Shown here piece by piece: positions 34,322 to 43,849 of a DNA stretch of 64,000 nt. Position numbers and translations under genes: made by a program. The notes under the pieces are model-generated. The model had not been told where the DNA came from, did not search any database, and saw only the letters and a list, made by a program, of their open reading frames with translations. The DNA is from Virgibacillus senegalensis. Its GTDB lineage: Bacteria; Bacillota; Bacilli; Bacillales; Amphibacillaceae. The stretch spans positions 520,459 through 584,458 of the forward strand of contig NZ_LN611424.1 of assembly GCF_000821245.2 (NCBI RefSeq), read 5' to 3'. Within the stretch, counting starts at the first letter, position 1. Each line of letters starts with the position of its first letter.

Positions 34322-34712
34322 GGTTCACCCGAAATAAATCATTTTTTATTTGTGTGGAAGAGATACCAGAGGTTCTTGGAAGGTATACGACTTCACAATA
34401 TTCTTTAAGAAAGTCAAATTTTCCTTTCCAGTCATCTCCCATCACAAATACATCGATATCTAAACGCTGGATATCACTTACTTTTTGTTCCCAATCATTT
34501 TCAGGAATAACTTCATCCACATACCGGATAGACTCTACAATTAATTTGCGTGTTTTATAACCGTGATAAGCCTTCTTTTCCTTTGTATTATTAAAGTCAT
34601 CAGTCGATACTGCCACAGTTAAATGATCCCCCAACTGTTTTGCCCGCTTTAATATATTTATATGGCCTTCATGGATTAAATCAAAAGTGCCGTAAGTTAT
34701 TACTTTTTTCAT
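34314..34712 (-). CDS. tagD: Glycerol-3-phosphate cytidylyltransferase TarD/TagD
   Basis: Makes CDP-glycerol from CTP and glycerol-3-phosphate for teichoic acid priming. 132 aa, the family length. Nucleotidyltransferase motifs: TYGTFDLIHEGHINIL (HxGH box near residues 14-17), then DVFVMGDDWKGKFD and the ISSTQIKN signature (RTSGISST near 113). It starts at ATG 34712 after GAGGAGGG and shares a promoter (34770-34798) with tarB. Confidence 0.95.
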   Translation of the reverse strand: MKKVITYGTFDLIHEGHINILKRAKQLGDHLTVAVSTDDFNNTKEKKAYHGYKTRKLIVESIRYVDEVIPENDWEQKVSDIQRLDIDVFVMGDDWKGKFDFLKEYCEVVYLPRTSGISSTQIKNDLFRVNHG

Positions 34713-34769
34713 TATAAAGCCCTCCTCAAGAGAGACATCTGCTTTTAATAAATACCCATAATAATTTAA

Positions 34770-34798
34770 ATATTAAACGTTTCCGTCTGTTATTACAA
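34770..34798 (-). promoter_or_regulatory. SigA promoter of tagD-tarB
   Basis: On the minus strand: TTGTAA (34798-34793), 17 bases, TAATAT (34775-34770), about 55 bases upstream of tagD. Confidence 0.6.
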
Positions 34799-34961
34799 GG
34801 GCCAATACATGGCAACGTTGGAAGGAGGTAATCGACCCCCTGCATTAAGAAAGTTGCCTCGAAGGTTTCTAGACAAGAAGTCAAAAAATCAAAAGGAATT
34901 AACCAACACAAGGGATATAGTTTTCGGAAAACCTCGGCTATATCTGAAGGAGTTGTTACCA

Positions 34962-36050
34962 TTGGCTAGAAATTATTCCATTGATATAGTAAAGGCTATT
35001 GCCATTATATTGGTTGTGTGTATCCATGCAGATCCATTTGAAAGTTTTCATGCCGGAAGCATCAATGGCGAAAAACTAAACTTTTTTCTGGATACATTAG
35101 GGAGATTCGCAGTCCCATTCTTTTTTGCTGCTTCTGGTTACTTTATAGGGATGAAAACAAAAAAGATGGATGCCCCCTTTCAGTATATTAAAAGTTACAT
35201 GAAGAAAATTTCAAAAATATATTTTACTTGGCTGCTAATAATTGTCTTATATGATGTAAGTGTCTTGGCTGTGCAATCAAAGGGTATAAACGCAGCATTT
35301 GTCGGACAATTATCCAGCTACTTCGAGAACGCCGCCATTTATGATATTTATTATGGAACCTCATTCGGTAATACCTATCATTTATGGTTTTTAGTTGCAA
35401 TGATTTGGTCGTTGGTTCTACTAGCATTGTTTATTCGCATCCAGAAGGTTCGTGTATTGCTTCTTTTAAGTTTCATTCTCAACCTGGTTGGAGTAACTGG
35501 CCAATCTTATTCGTCTTTGTTAAATGTTGATTATCTGACAAGGGATGCACTATTTTTTGCACTATTTTATCTGACGCTGGGATACTGGTTCTCACAGAGG
35601 AAAGCCGGGCGACTAAAAATCCGTCCAAGAAGGATCTGCGAAATGCTTATTTTATCCTTTAGTTTGCAATTTATCGAAAGATACTTCTTGGTTTATCGGT
35701 TAGATGCACCCTGGGGTGATTACTCGTTGTTTTCGATACCGATTATTGTTTTACTTCTGCTACTGGTTGAAAAAAACGAGTTCCCTGCTCAGCCTAATTT
35801 AGTGAGACTGGGACAAAATACACTTGGAGTCTATGTGATTCATCCAATACTGATTAACTTTACAACACTGTTGATCGAGTGGATGCAATGGCAAGAGATG
35901 AGAGAAAGTTTGCTTTGGAATCTCATTTATGTGCCCCTTTTAGTAACAGTTTCTTTCTTCATCTATACCTGGATCCAGAAGTGTAAATGGAAAATAAACA
36001 ACCTGAAAGAAACAAAGGAACAGAATGATCGGGTATCGTTGGAGACTTAA
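34962..36050 (+). CDS. Membrane acyltransferase, acyltransferase-3 family (second copy)
   Basis: About 362 aa with roughly ten membrane helices. The start is set at TTG 34962, nine bases after AAGGAG: it gives (M)ARNYSIDIVKAIAIILVVCIHAD, the usual family N terminus with the active His. The longer frame from ATG 34809 adds 51 basic residues and was rejected, although GGAAGGAGG near 34819 is odd. RFAVPFFFAASGYFIGMKT follows near residue 45. It may O-acylate teichoic acid or another surface glycan. Only distantly similar to the 14704 acyltransferase. It lies divergent from tagD-tarB. Confidence 0.82.
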   Translation: MARNYSIDIVKAIAIILVVCIHADPFESFHAGSINGEKLNFFLDTLGRFAVPFFFAASGYFIGMKTKKMDAPFQYIKSYMKKISKIYFTWLLIIVLYDVSVLAVQSKGINAAFVGQLSSYFENAAIYDIYYGTSFGNTYHLWFLVAMIWSLVLLALFIRIQKVRVLLLLSFILNLVGVTGQSYSSLLNVDYLTRDALFFALFYLTLGYWFSQRKAGRLKIRPRRICEMLILSFSLQFIERYFLVYRLDAPWGDYSLFSIPIIVLLLLLVEKNEFPAQPNLVRLGQNTLGVYVIHPILINFTTLLIEWMQWQEMRESLLWNLIYVPLLVTVSFFIYTWIQKCKWKINNLKETKEQNDRVSLET

Positions 36051-36272
36051 TATGGAAGGATAGAAAATAGGAGTTTTTCACTTTTGGATACATGGTTTCG
36101 TCCAAAAAGCAAAAGGTTATGTACAAACAGATCCTGTTTTCTTCTTTGGACACCCTCACATAAGTTTAAAAAACAACCGAATTCTATCACTGGTAGATAG
36201 ATGGAATAATGTCCGTTTGTTTAGATGAATGGAATTAAGCTGAATTAGCGACATAAGGCAAATGGCAGTATG
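36051..36272 (+). other. Intergenic stretch before the tar operon promoter
   Basis: No gene, repeat or convincing structure seen. AT-rich. Confidence 0.5.
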
Positions 36273-36301
36273 TTGCACGACTTGACTAAAACGTGTATAT
36301 T
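36273..36301 (+). promoter_or_regulatory. SigA promoter of the tarI operon
   Basis: TTGCAC (36273-36278), 17 bases, TATATT (36296-36301), giving a leader of about 85 bases. Confidence 0.55.
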
Positions 36302-36335
36302 TAATGTGAAATTTATATTTTTCGCGTAAATTAAA

Positions 36336-36365
36336 TTGACAACATATACAATCATTCGACAAAAA
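36336..36365 (+). promoter_or_regulatory. Regulatory cluster in the tarI leader: Spo0A-box-like site and PhoP-like hexamers
   Basis: TTCGACAAAAA (36355-36365) is the complement of a perfect TTTGTCGAA 0A box and lies downstream of the predicted start of transcription, as in abrB-type repression. The same stretch holds TTGACA (36336), TATACA (36345) and TCGACA (36356), a loose 9-11-base series like PhoP boxes (TTHACA). Either reading would link teichoic acid synthesis to cell state. Confidence 0.4.
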
Positions 36366-36393
36366 TAAAAACAAAGGTAAAGGAGATTTTAAT

Positions 36394-37107
36394 GTGATTT
36401 ATGCTGAGATTCTCGCCGGTGGCAAAGGAACAAGAATGGGGAATATCAACATGCCTAAGCAATTTATCACCATTGATGGCACCCCGATTATTATCCATAC
36501 AATAGAAAAATTCATTTTAAATGATCGTTTTGAAAAAATATTGATTGTATCTCCAAAAGAATGGATCAATTATACAAAAGATATTATTAAAAAGCATATC
36601 GGGGAAAATAACCGGTTAGTTGTTGTAGAGGGTGGCAGCGACCGTAATGAATCGATAATGAGTGGTATTCACTATATTGAGAAGGAATTTGGTATTAATG
36701 ATGATGATGTAATCGTTACCCATGATTCGGTAAGACCTTTTCTTACCCACCGCATCATAGAAGAGAATATTGATGAAGTGCTAAAGCATGGCGCAGTAGA
36801 TACTGCAATAGAGGCAGTCGATACGATTTTACAATCAGAAGATGGGGAAATAATCGATAACATCCCTATTAGGGATACGATGTTCCAAGGACAAACGCCT
36901 CAGAGTTTTCATATAAACACTTTGGTGAACCACTACAATGCACTGAGCGACGATGAAAAAACGATATTGACGGATGCTTGTAAAATATGTGCCCTTAAAG
37001 GTGAAAAGGTAAAAATCGTAAAAGGAGAATTGTTCAATATCAAGATCACTACTCCTTATGATTTGAAGGTTGCTAAAGCAATTTTACAGGAGCGGATATC
37101 CAAATGA
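36394..37107 (+). CDS. tarI: Ribitol-5-phosphate cytidylyltransferase TarI
   Basis: Makes CDP-ribitol from CTP and ribitol-5-phosphate, the monomer for poly(ribitol-phosphate). 237 aa, IspD-like fold. The motif AEILAGGKGTRMGNINMPKQF (two parts, residues 4-24) is the CTP loop, followed by GGSDRNESIMSGI and VTHDSVRPFLTHRII, and TPQSFHINTL near 168. IspD itself is excluded by the adjacent tarJ, whose start overlaps the stop (ATGA). GTG 36394 is the start after AAGGAG. A ribitol-type polymer is thus indicated. Confidence 0.92.
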   Translation: MIYAEILAGGKGTRMGNINMPKQFITIDGTPIIIHTIEKFILNDRFEKILIVSPKEWINYTKDIIKKHIGENNRLVVVEGGSDRNESIMSGIHYIEKEFGINDDDVIVTHDSVRPFLTHRIIEENIDEVLKHGAVDTAIEAVDTILQSEDGEIIDNIPIRDTMFQGQTPQSFHINTLVNHYNALSDDEKTILTDACKICALKGEKVKIVKGELFNIKITTPYDLKVAKAILQERISK

Positions 37108-38129
37108 TTAATCAAGTTTATCGGTTAGTGTCACCACGCCAACTTGAAGTAACTTATAGTAACTTTTCATTGAATTCTGAACACGTTGTAGTTCGTCCCA
37201 CGTTTTTGTCCATTTGTGCAGCCGATCAACGGTACTATACAGGTACGCGCGGGAAGGAAGCTTTGTCTAAGAAGTTGCCAATGGCGCTGATTCATGAAGG
37301 GATCGGTAAAGTTGTTTACGATCCTAAAAATGAATACGAACCTGGCACACAAGTTGTGATGGTTCCGAACACTCCTTCTGAAGAAGATGAGATTGTAGCA
37401 GAGAATTACCTGAGATCAAGTAAATTCCGATCCAGTGGATTCGACGGTTTTATGCAGGATTATGTATTCTTGAATCGTGATCGATTAGTTCCATTAGGGA
37501 ATAATATTAATCCTCATGTAGGAGCTTTCATGGAATTGATCACTATAGCCATGCATTCAATCGTGCGATTTGACAAACGTTCTCATGCTCGCAGGCAAAC
37601 ATTCGGAGTATGGGGTGATGGCAACCTCGGGTTCATCACATCTCTTATTTTAAAAACGTTATATAAAGATAGTAAAGTAATAGTGTTTGGAAAAACTCCA
37701 TATAAATTAGATCATTTTTCATTTGTGGATGAGGTTTATCAAATCGACGGAATTCCAGAAGACTTAGAATTAGATCATGCTTTTGAATGTGTTGGTGGCA
37801 AGGGAAGTCAGTATGCTATTAATCAAATTATTGACTACATTAAACCAGAAGGTTCCATGTCAATACTTGGCGTTTCAGAAGAACCAGTAGAAGTCAATAC
37901 GAGAATGGTCTTGGAAAAAGGAATAACCATTATAGGAAGTAGTCGTAGCGGAAGAGTAGATTTTGAAAACACAGTTAAATTACTAAACGATTATCCAAAT
38001 ATCCAGGAGTATTTCAAAACCTTAGTAGGTTCTGTCAATGAAGTGAAATCGATTGATGATATATTAGAAACTTTCGAAAAGGATTTGACTACCTCATGGG
38101 GTAAAACCGTGATGGAATGGAAAATTTAG
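37104..38129 (+). CDS. tarJ: Ribulose-5-phosphate reductase TarJ
   Basis: A zinc-containing medium-chain dehydrogenase that reduces ribulose-5-phosphate to ribitol-5-phosphate with NADPH, feeding TarI. 341 aa. Visible features are LSICAADQRYYTG (Cys zinc ligand near residue 32), the catalytic-domain MALIHEGIGKVV with the His ligand, and a Rossmann region around FGVWGDGNLGFITSLIL (near 165). It overlaps tarI by four bases, which keeps production equimolar for the TarIJ complex. Confidence 0.92.
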   Translation: MINQVYRLVSPRQLEVTYSNFSLNSEHVVVRPTFLSICAADQRYYTGTRGKEALSKKLPMALIHEGIGKVVYDPKNEYEPGTQVVMVPNTPSEEDEIVAENYLRSSKFRSSGFDGFMQDYVFLNRDRLVPLGNNINPHVGAFMELITIAMHSIVRFDKRSHARRQTFGVWGDGNLGFITSLILKTLYKDSKVIVFGKTPYKLDHFSFVDEVYQIDGIPEDLELDHAFECVGGKGSQYAINQIIDYIKPEGSMSILGVSEEPVEVNTRMVLEKGITIIGSSRSGRVDFENTVKLLNDYPNIQEYFKTLVGSVNEVKSIDDILETFEKDLTTSWGKTVMEWKI

Positions 38130-38153
38130 CCAGTGTAGAAGGATTGATATAGA

Positions 38154-39311
38154 ATGGGTTTGTTGAATAAGATAGTCCTCATCGCAGTAAACGGGATGCT
38201 AAAAACGATTTATTCTATATCTTCCTTTCTTTTCCCTTTTCGTCCTGATAAAGTCACTTTTGCTTCCTATAGAAGTGAACAGTTAAAGGGAAATCTCCTT
38301 TATCTATATAACGAGTTAGAAAATAACAGAGAACACTATACTTACACCATGCTGTTTAAGAAGTACGACTCTTCATTCCTGGGTAAGCTGGATTATGTGT
38401 TACATCTAATTAGAGCTAGCTATCATTTAGCTACCTCGGCTTATTTTGTAGTTGATGATTATTATTATCCTATATATGTGGTTAATCCGAAAAAGAAAAC
38501 CAAAGTAATACAGTTATGGCATGCTGCTGGAGCATTCAAAAAGTTTGGTCACAGTACCAAAGGAAAATCGTTTGGTCCTAGCCTTGAATACCTTAAATAT
38601 GTAAATATTCATTCCAATTATTCGAACGTAATAGTAAGCTCAAAAGAAGTTGTCCCTTACTTTGCGGAAGCTTTTAATATGTCAGCAGAAAAAATTCTAC
38701 CTCTTGGTCTTCCAAGAACGGATTATTTTTATGACAAGGATAAAACGTCTCTTACTGTAGAAAAGTTTAACTCATTATATCCAGAGTTAACAGGGAAGAA
38801 GTTAATCTTATATGCTCCTACTTTTAGAGGGAAAAGTCATTACCAAGCGCCTTTTGCGATTCCTTTTGATTTAAAGAAAATGAAAATGCAGCTTGATTCT
38901 GATTATGTGTTAGTCACTCATTTTCACCCTTATATGAAAGGGACTAACCGTGACAAAGAAGCGTATTCGGGATTTATTTATGACTTATCAGACGTGTTTG
39001 ATATTCAAGAATTAATGTACTTAAGCGATATATTATTAACGGATTATTCATCTGTTATATTTGAATTCAGCCTTTTAAATAAACCGATTGCCTTCTTTCC
39101 ATTTGATTTGGAGGAATATATTCAAGAACGAGATTTTTATTATGAGTACAAGTCTTTTATTCCTGGTCCATTATTTCAGGATACAGAATCCTTAATAAAT
39201 TGGTTAAAAAACGAGACATTCGATCTGGAAAAAATACAAGCATTTCGCGAGAAATTTTTTGATGATGCAGATGGGAATGCCAGCAAAAGGATAGTGGAAT
39301 GCTTATTTTAA
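38154..39311 (+). CDS. TarL/TarK-like polyol-phosphate transferase, short form
   Basis: 385 aa, CDP-polyol phosphotransferase family. Motifs are VIQLWHAAGAFKKFGHST (near 122), PLGLPRTDYFYD, ILYAPTFRGKSHY, VTHFHPYMKG and LLTDYSSVIFEFSLLNKP. The GAFKKFG element and the long match to the following gene place it with ribitol-phosphate enzymes (TarL/TarK) rather than TarB or TarF. It lacks the N-terminal 230-residue domain of its neighbour, so it may act as a primase or short-chain ribitol-phosphate transferase while the next gene makes the long chain. It is followed by an internal terminator-like hairpin (39332-39364). Confidence 0.85.
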   Translation: MGLLNKIVLIAVNGMLKTIYSISSFLFPFRPDKVTFASYRSEQLKGNLLYLYNELENNREHYTYTMLFKKYDSSFLGKLDYVLHLIRASYHLATSAYFVVDDYYYPIYVVNPKKKTKVIQLWHAAGAFKKFGHSTKGKSFGPSLEYLKYVNIHSNYSNVIVSSKEVVPYFAEAFNMSAEKILPLGLPRTDYFYDKDKTSLTVEKFNSLYPELTGKKLILYAPTFRGKSHYQAPFAIPFDLKKMKMQLDSDYVLVTHFHPYMKGTNRDKEAYSGFIYDLSDVFDIQELMYLSDILLTDYSSVIFEFSLLNKPIAFFPFDLEEYIQERDFYYEYKSFIPGPLFQDTESLINWLKNETFDLEKIQAFREKFFDDADGNASKRIVECLF

Positions 39312-39331
39312 TACTTGTTAAGGTATACTAT

Positions 39332-39364
39332 AAATAGAAAAGAGGCGATTCCTCTTTTCTATTT
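39332..39364 (+). terminator. Intra-operon terminator-like hairpin
   Basis: A perfect 14-bp stem AAATAGAAAAGAGG (39332-39345) / CCTCTTTTCTATTT (39351-39364) followed by AGTTTT. It stands between the two TarL-like genes and would reduce read-through into the second. Confidence 0.75.
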
Positions 39365-39402
39365 AGTTTTAAAGTTTTGAGTATAGATAGGAGCTAGCGT
39401 GT

Positions 39403-41265
39403 ATGTTTACTCGTATAAAAAAAAGGATCAAAAGGTTGTTAAACCGAAAACAAAGGTCAGAAAATCCAGTAGTTATTGAAGGTAATGAGATAGTTATTAA
39501 ATCAGATAATATTATGAATTATTCCGACTCAAGTCAAATTGAAGTTGGAAATGATGACGTAACCGTGCATAGGAAAATAACTACTTTAAAATGGACGGGC
39601 CCGAAATTACAACTTGAAGGCTATTATTACCTTGAAGATATTCCAATGCAAAAGGATGATTTAGTAAGGAAGAACCTCGTTCTTTATAATAAGAATAATA
39701 GAAAGTACACCATCCCGTTGAAAGACAAGAAGGTATTAGAACTGCAAATGAATGAAACAATTGATGATCAATATCTTTGGGCTGGTTTTGAAGGAACCAT
39801 TAACTTTGCTACATTGGCAAAGGATGGAAAACCACTAGAGGCAGCAGAGTATATGCTCTATCTGGAAGTGGAAGTGTATGTATCAAGCCAGAAAAAATTT
39901 AAAAAGACCTTTCCTCTTGGAAATGTAGAAGAATATCTATACGATGGTTTTCATGCTGCTAAAATGGAATATTTCACAGCCAGAAGAGAATTGAAATACA
40001 ACCTATTGGCAACTTATGATTACACAAATAAAACATTAAAACTAGTCTCTACAAAATTGAAGGACATGGACCCAAGGGAAATGGCGTTGGATGCTCCGGA
40101 GACCAGCGGTTTTTTATACAAGTTCTTTCAGAAAAAAATATTTGGGTTTATATACAGAGTTTGTTGGTTGTTTCCGGTGGACGAAAAGAAAGTGTTGTTT
40201 GCTTCGGATAGCAGAGAGGAATTGAACGGAAATTTTAAATTTGTTTATGATGAATTAATTTCCAGGAACTTAGATTTAAAGTATGAATTTTTACTTAAAA
40301 AAGGAGTAGGCGAAAAGAAAAGCTATCGAGAATTAATTTACTTAGCCTATCAATTGGCCACCTCCAAATTTATATTGTTAGACGATTTTTATCCTATGGT
40401 TTATCCATTGAAAATCAGAAAAAACAGCGAGTTGATCCAGCTGTGGCATGCGGTAGGAGCATTTAAAACATTTGGGTTTAGTAGAATTGGACGCCCGGGG
40501 GGACCGTCTCCAAAATCCAAAAACCATCGAAACTATACTAAGGTAACAGTAAGTTCTAAAAATATTGCTCCACACTATGCGGAAGGTTTCGGAATTCCTG
40601 AAGAAAATGTTGTGGCTACGGGTATTCCTCGAACAGACATATTTTTTGATGATGATTACAAACAAAAAATTCAAGATGAAATTTATGAGGAACATCCTTA
40701 TTTAAAAAACAAAAAAGTAATTACGTTTGCACCGACATTTAGGGGAAATGGTCAACAGTCTGCTCATTATCCCATGGAATCTCTTGATTTAGAAAAGTTA
40801 TACAATGAGCTTAGTGATGAATATGTATTTCTTTTGAAGATCCATCCGTTTGTTAAAAATGATATTCAAATTCCTTATCAATACAATGATTTCTTTTATG
40901 ACTTCTCCGATTACCGGGAAATTAATGATTTATTGTTCATTACCGATATTCTGGTAACGGATTACTCATCTGTATGTTTTGAATTTGCTTTGTTAAACAA
41001 GCCAATGATCTTTTTTGCATTTGATGTTGAAGAATATGTACAAAAACGTGATTTTTACTATAATTATCACTCCTTTATACCTGGACCGTTAGCAAAAACG
41101 ACAGAAGACATGATTAGAATGATTCACAGACAGGACTTCAGAATGGAAAAAATTGATCCTTTTGTGAAATACTTCTTTGATCATGTGGACGGGCAATCAA
41201 GTAAACGTGTGGTCGATCAACTGATACTTGAAAAAGACGAAGAAGCTGAGTTGGCTGAGAGGTGA
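39403..41265 (+). CDS. tarL: Poly(ribitol-phosphate) polymerase TarL-like
   Basis: 620 aa, cytoplasmic-membrane-associated. The basic N terminus (FTRIKKRIKRLLNRKQR) and a beta-rich N-terminal region of about 230 residues precede the catalytic domain, as in TarL polymerases. Catalytic motifs: LIQLWHAVGAFKTFGFSRIG (near 346), TVSSKNIAPHYAEGFG, ATGIPRTDIFFD, TFAPTFRGNGQQ, LLKIHPFVKND and ILVTDYSSVCFEFALLNKP. It adds many ribitol-phosphate units from CDP-ribitol. About 90 bases separate it from the upstream paralogue, containing a terminator, so it may have its own promoter. GTG of the next gene overlaps its stop. Confidence 0.88.
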   Translation: MFTRIKKRIKRLLNRKQRSENPVVIEGNEIVIKSDNIMNYSDSSQIEVGNDDVTVHRKITTLKWTGPKLQLEGYYYLEDIPMQKDDLVRKNLVLYNKNNRKYTIPLKDKKVLELQMNETIDDQYLWAGFEGTINFATLAKDGKPLEAAEYMLYLEVEVYVSSQKKFKKTFPLGNVEEYLYDGFHAAKMEYFTARRELKYNLLATYDYTNKTLKLVSTKLKDMDPREMALDAPETSGFLYKFFQKKIFGFIYRVCWLFPVDEKKVLFASDSREELNGNFKFVYDELISRNLDLKYEFLLKKGVGEKKSYRELIYLAYQLATSKFILLDDFYPMVYPLKIRKNSELIQLWHAVGAFKTFGFSRIGRPGGPSPKSKNHRNYTKVTVSSKNIAPHYAEGFGIPEENVVATGIPRTDIFFDDDYKQKIQDEIYEEHPYLKNKKVITFAPTFRGNGQQSAHYPMESLDLEKLYNELSDEYVFLLKIHPFVKNDIQIPYQYNDFFYDFSDYREINDLLFITDILVTDYSSVCFEFALLNKPMIFFAFDVEEYVQKRDFYYNYHSFIPGPLAKTTEDMIRMIHRQDFRMEKIDPFVKYFFDHVDGQSSKRVVDQLILEKDEEAELAER

Positions 41266-42836
41266 AAAACTTGAAAAGAAAAGTATTTATGCTTCTTTAT
41301 GATATAGATGTAAATAAAGGTGGAATTACCCGGGTTATGCTTAATCGATCCAAGTTGTTTAATGACCGGGGCTGGGATGTAGATCTTGTCACTCTGGACT
41401 ATAAAACAAACTACGATGAGATAAGTGCAAACCTGCGTAATGTAGGGCGATTGGCAGAGGAAGTAAATATCCTGAATGTATATGATTACTATCGGGATAA
41501 AAATACGGTAACAGGGTTAAAAGACGAGGCCATCGAGTACTATAATGAGCTTTCTCAAATAAATGAAGAAGGATATCAAGTCCAGGACGATTATGAAGAA
41601 AAAAGAAATGCCCGTTATTTTGTAGACGGGGTGTATTGCAAGTATAAGAAGTGGACTAAAAACGGTTTACTTAAGCATGTGGACTATTTTAATGAAAACA
41701 GAAGCAGGACTTTAAGAGAAGAATTTGCAGAAGACGGTCATGTGTGTAAAAAGACTTTCTTTGATTTGCACACTAATAAGGTGAGACAGGAATTGTTCTT
41801 TACCGTGGATGGATTTTGTTTCTTGAACAGGTGGTTTAATGATAAAGAAAAGATCAGTAATATTTTCCTGTTTGATAAGTATTCAAACAAAGTTGAAAGG
41901 TTTAAAAACAATCAACAGTTCCATACTTACTGGTTAAATGAATTATGCCGCAGTTATGAAGAGAAACCATTCATGATATGCGATGGAGTAGGATCTTCTA
42001 CTAAAGTGATGGAAATGGACGATAAGTTAGTGAATCGCATTTATGCCATCCATACCAATCATTTCGCAGCTCCTCATGAATACGGCAGTTATATCAAGGA
42101 TAATCATGAACCATTGCTCGAAAATCTTTCCAATGTTGAAGCGGTAGTTGTCCTGACAGATAAACAAAAGAATGATATCATAAGGCAATTTGGAGACTAT
42201 GATAATTTGTTTGTTATTCCTCATTTTGTGTCAAAGTCGGATAGACAAGCATATAAGCAAAAAAATTTGGTGACCGCTGTATCGCGTTATCATAAGGAAA
42301 AAGGCTTGGATGAGCTTATAAAGGCTTTTGAATTGGTGAAGGAAAAGATTCCGGAAGCTCGCCTGGAAATACACGGTGATGGTCCAGATAGAGACCGGTT
42401 AGAAGGTTTAATAGAAGAACTTAATTTGAAAGATAGCGTCTTTTTAATGGGCTATAGTAATTCGATCGATGAGGTACTTGGTCGATCTACGGTTTCTGCT
42501 TTAACTTCTAAGTTTGAAGGATTCAGCATGGTTATTATTGAGTCTTTAATGAATAAGACTCCTGTAGTAAGCTATGATGTCAGTTATGGACCTAGTGACA
42601 TTATTGAATCTGGAAAAACGGGATATGTAGTTCCCAATAAGGATAAAGAAGAGTTGGCGAAAAAAATTATAAAGCTATTAAAAGCACCTATAAAAGCAAA
42701 TGTTATGGGTGAACGTGGTCACAGTTATGTGATCAATAAGTATAACGAGGACAACCATTTCAAATATTGGCTCAATTTATTTAATCATTTAGTGCAAAAA
42801 GAAACTCAACCAGTGGAAAGCAATGGTATCAAGTAA
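41262..42836 (+). CDS. Teichoic acid glycosyltransferase, TarM-like (GT4)
   Basis: 524 aa. The N terminus MLLYDIDVNKGGITRVMLNR with LVTLDYKTNYDEI matches the plan of S. aureus TarM, which adds alpha-GlcNAc to poly(ribitol-phosphate). Next comes the DUF1975-like beta-rich insertion (about residues 95-220) used for trimerisation and polymer binding. The GT4 donor domain follows, with TAVSRYHKEKGLDEL (near 336) and the EX7E motif SKFEGFSMVIIESLMN (near 416-431). GTG 41262 overlaps the polymerase stop by four bases. TagE of B. subtilis is related but longer. The sugar donor is not readable from sequence. Confidence 0.85.
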   Translation: MKNLKRKVFMLLYDIDVNKGGITRVMLNRSKLFNDRGWDVDLVTLDYKTNYDEISANLRNVGRLAEEVNILNVYDYYRDKNTVTGLKDEAIEYYNELSQINEEGYQVQDDYEEKRNARYFVDGVYCKYKKWTKNGLLKHVDYFNENRSRTLREEFAEDGHVCKKTFFDLHTNKVRQELFFTVDGFCFLNRWFNDKEKISNIFLFDKYSNKVERFKNNQQFHTYWLNELCRSYEEKPFMICDGVGSSTKVMEMDDKLVNRIYAIHTNHFAAPHEYGSYIKDNHEPLLENLSNVEAVVVLTDKQKNDIIRQFGDYDNLFVIPHFVSKSDRQAYKQKNLVTAVSRYHKEKGLDELIKAFELVKEKIPEARLEIHGDGPDRDRLEGLIEELNLKDSVFLMGYSNSIDEVLGRSTVSALTSKFEGFSMVIIESLMNKTPVVSYDVSYGPSDIIESGKTGYVVPNKDKEELAKKIIKLLKAPIKANVMGERGHSYVINKYNEDNHFKYWLNLFNHLVQKETQPVESNGIK

Positions 42837-42841
42837 ATTGT

Positions 42842-42874
42842 AAAGGTATTATCTCCTCAGATAATACCTTTTTC
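42842..42874 (+). terminator. Rho-independent terminator
   Basis: AAAGGTATTATCT pairs with AGATAATACCTTT, loop cctc, then TT. It ends the tarI-tarJ-tarL-glycosyltransferase unit. Confidence 0.9.
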
Positions 42875-42936
42875 CATGATGATTATTCAGAAGAAGTAAA
42901 TAGTTGGAAATAAGCCTAACAGTTCTCTGTTTGTGG

Positions 42937-42942
42937 TATAAT
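42937..42942 (+). promoter_or_regulatory. Extended -10 promoter of tagG-tagH
   Basis: TGG directly before the perfect -10 TATAAT (42937-42942). The -35 is weak. Confidence 0.5.
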
Positions 42943-43010
42943 ATTAAGGATTGACATCAAAACCATGTCATTAATTCGGAACTTTAATTGATATAGAAAG
43001 GTAAATAATC

Positions 43011-43832
43011 ATGAAATCCGCACTAACCGTTTTAAAAGAACAAGTGAAATATTTTTATTTGATAAGAAGACTGTCTTTGTATGAAATGAAAAGTGCCAAT
43101 AACAATAATTATCTAGGAATGGCTTGGGAAGTCATTAATCCTGTGATACAGGTAGCCATCTATTGGTTTGTGTTTGGATTTGGAATGAGGCAAAGGGAAC
43201 CTATTCAACTGGTAACAGGAGAGAGTGTTGATTTCTTTCCCTGGTTGATCTCGGGTATTATTGTTTGGTTCTTCTTTTATCAATCCACTATTCAAGCGTC
43301 CAAATCGATTTATTCACGATTAAGGATGCTATCAAAGATGAATTTCCCTATGAGTGTCATACCTAATTTTATGATATTTGCTCAATTTTATGTTCACGTA
43401 GTGATGATAGTCATTACTATCGCCCTGCTTGTGTTATTGGGATTCCCGATTAATATATATTATTTGCAAATTATCTATTTTCTAATAGCGACATTCGCTA
43501 TCACCTATTCATTGGCATTGATAACATCCACCCTCTCGACAATTGTTCGGGATGTCCATATGTTTTTAAATGCGACACTAAGGATGTTTTTGTACCTCTC
43601 GCCGATACTATGGACGATGGAAAAATTGCCTGAGAATTTACAGATCATTATGCAGATTAATCCCCTATATTATTTAATTGAAGGATACCGTGCGGGTTTT
43701 CTCGGTACAGAATGGTATATGGTGTCCCACTGGGAATATACGTTGTACTTTTGGTTGTTGACGGTTGTTTTGTTTTTAATTGGTTCAAGCCTTCATGTGA
43801 AGTTTAGAAGGCACTTTATTGATTTTCTCTAA
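43011..43832 (+). CDS. tagG: Teichoic acid ABC exporter permease TagG/TarG
   Basis: 273 aa, ABC-2 permease with six membrane helices, the export channel for undecaprenyl-linked wall teichoic acid. Typical elements are RRLSLYEMKSANNNNYLGMAWEV at the N terminus (interrupted by family-specific residues), the coupling helix after NPVIQVAIYWFVFGFGMR, and the C-terminal INPLYYLIEGYRAGF. AAAGG precedes the ATG. Its ATPase follows after 17 bases. Confidence 0.93.
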   Translation: MKSALTVLKEQVKYFYLIRRLSLYEMKSANNNNYLGMAWEVINPVIQVAIYWFVFGFGMRQREPIQLVTGESVDFFPWLISGIIVWFFFYQSTIQASKSIYSRLRMLSKMNFPMSVIPNFMIFAQFYVHVVMIVITIALLVLLGFPINIYYLQIIYFLIATFAITYSLALITSTLSTIVRDVHMFLNATLRMFLYLSPILWTMEKLPENLQIIMQINPLYYLIEGYRAGFLGTEWYMVSHWEYTLYFWLLTVVLFLIGSSLHVKFRRHFIDFL

Positions 43833-43849
43833 CAAGAAAGGGATTTAAA

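Noticed and set aside
34809-34961. N-terminal extension of the second acyltransferase, with AAGGAGGTAATCG resembling the 16S rRNA 3' region
   Set aside because: The extension is basic and not in the family, and the TTG at 34962 has a good site. The rRNA-like string is too short and lacks surrounding rRNA sequence.
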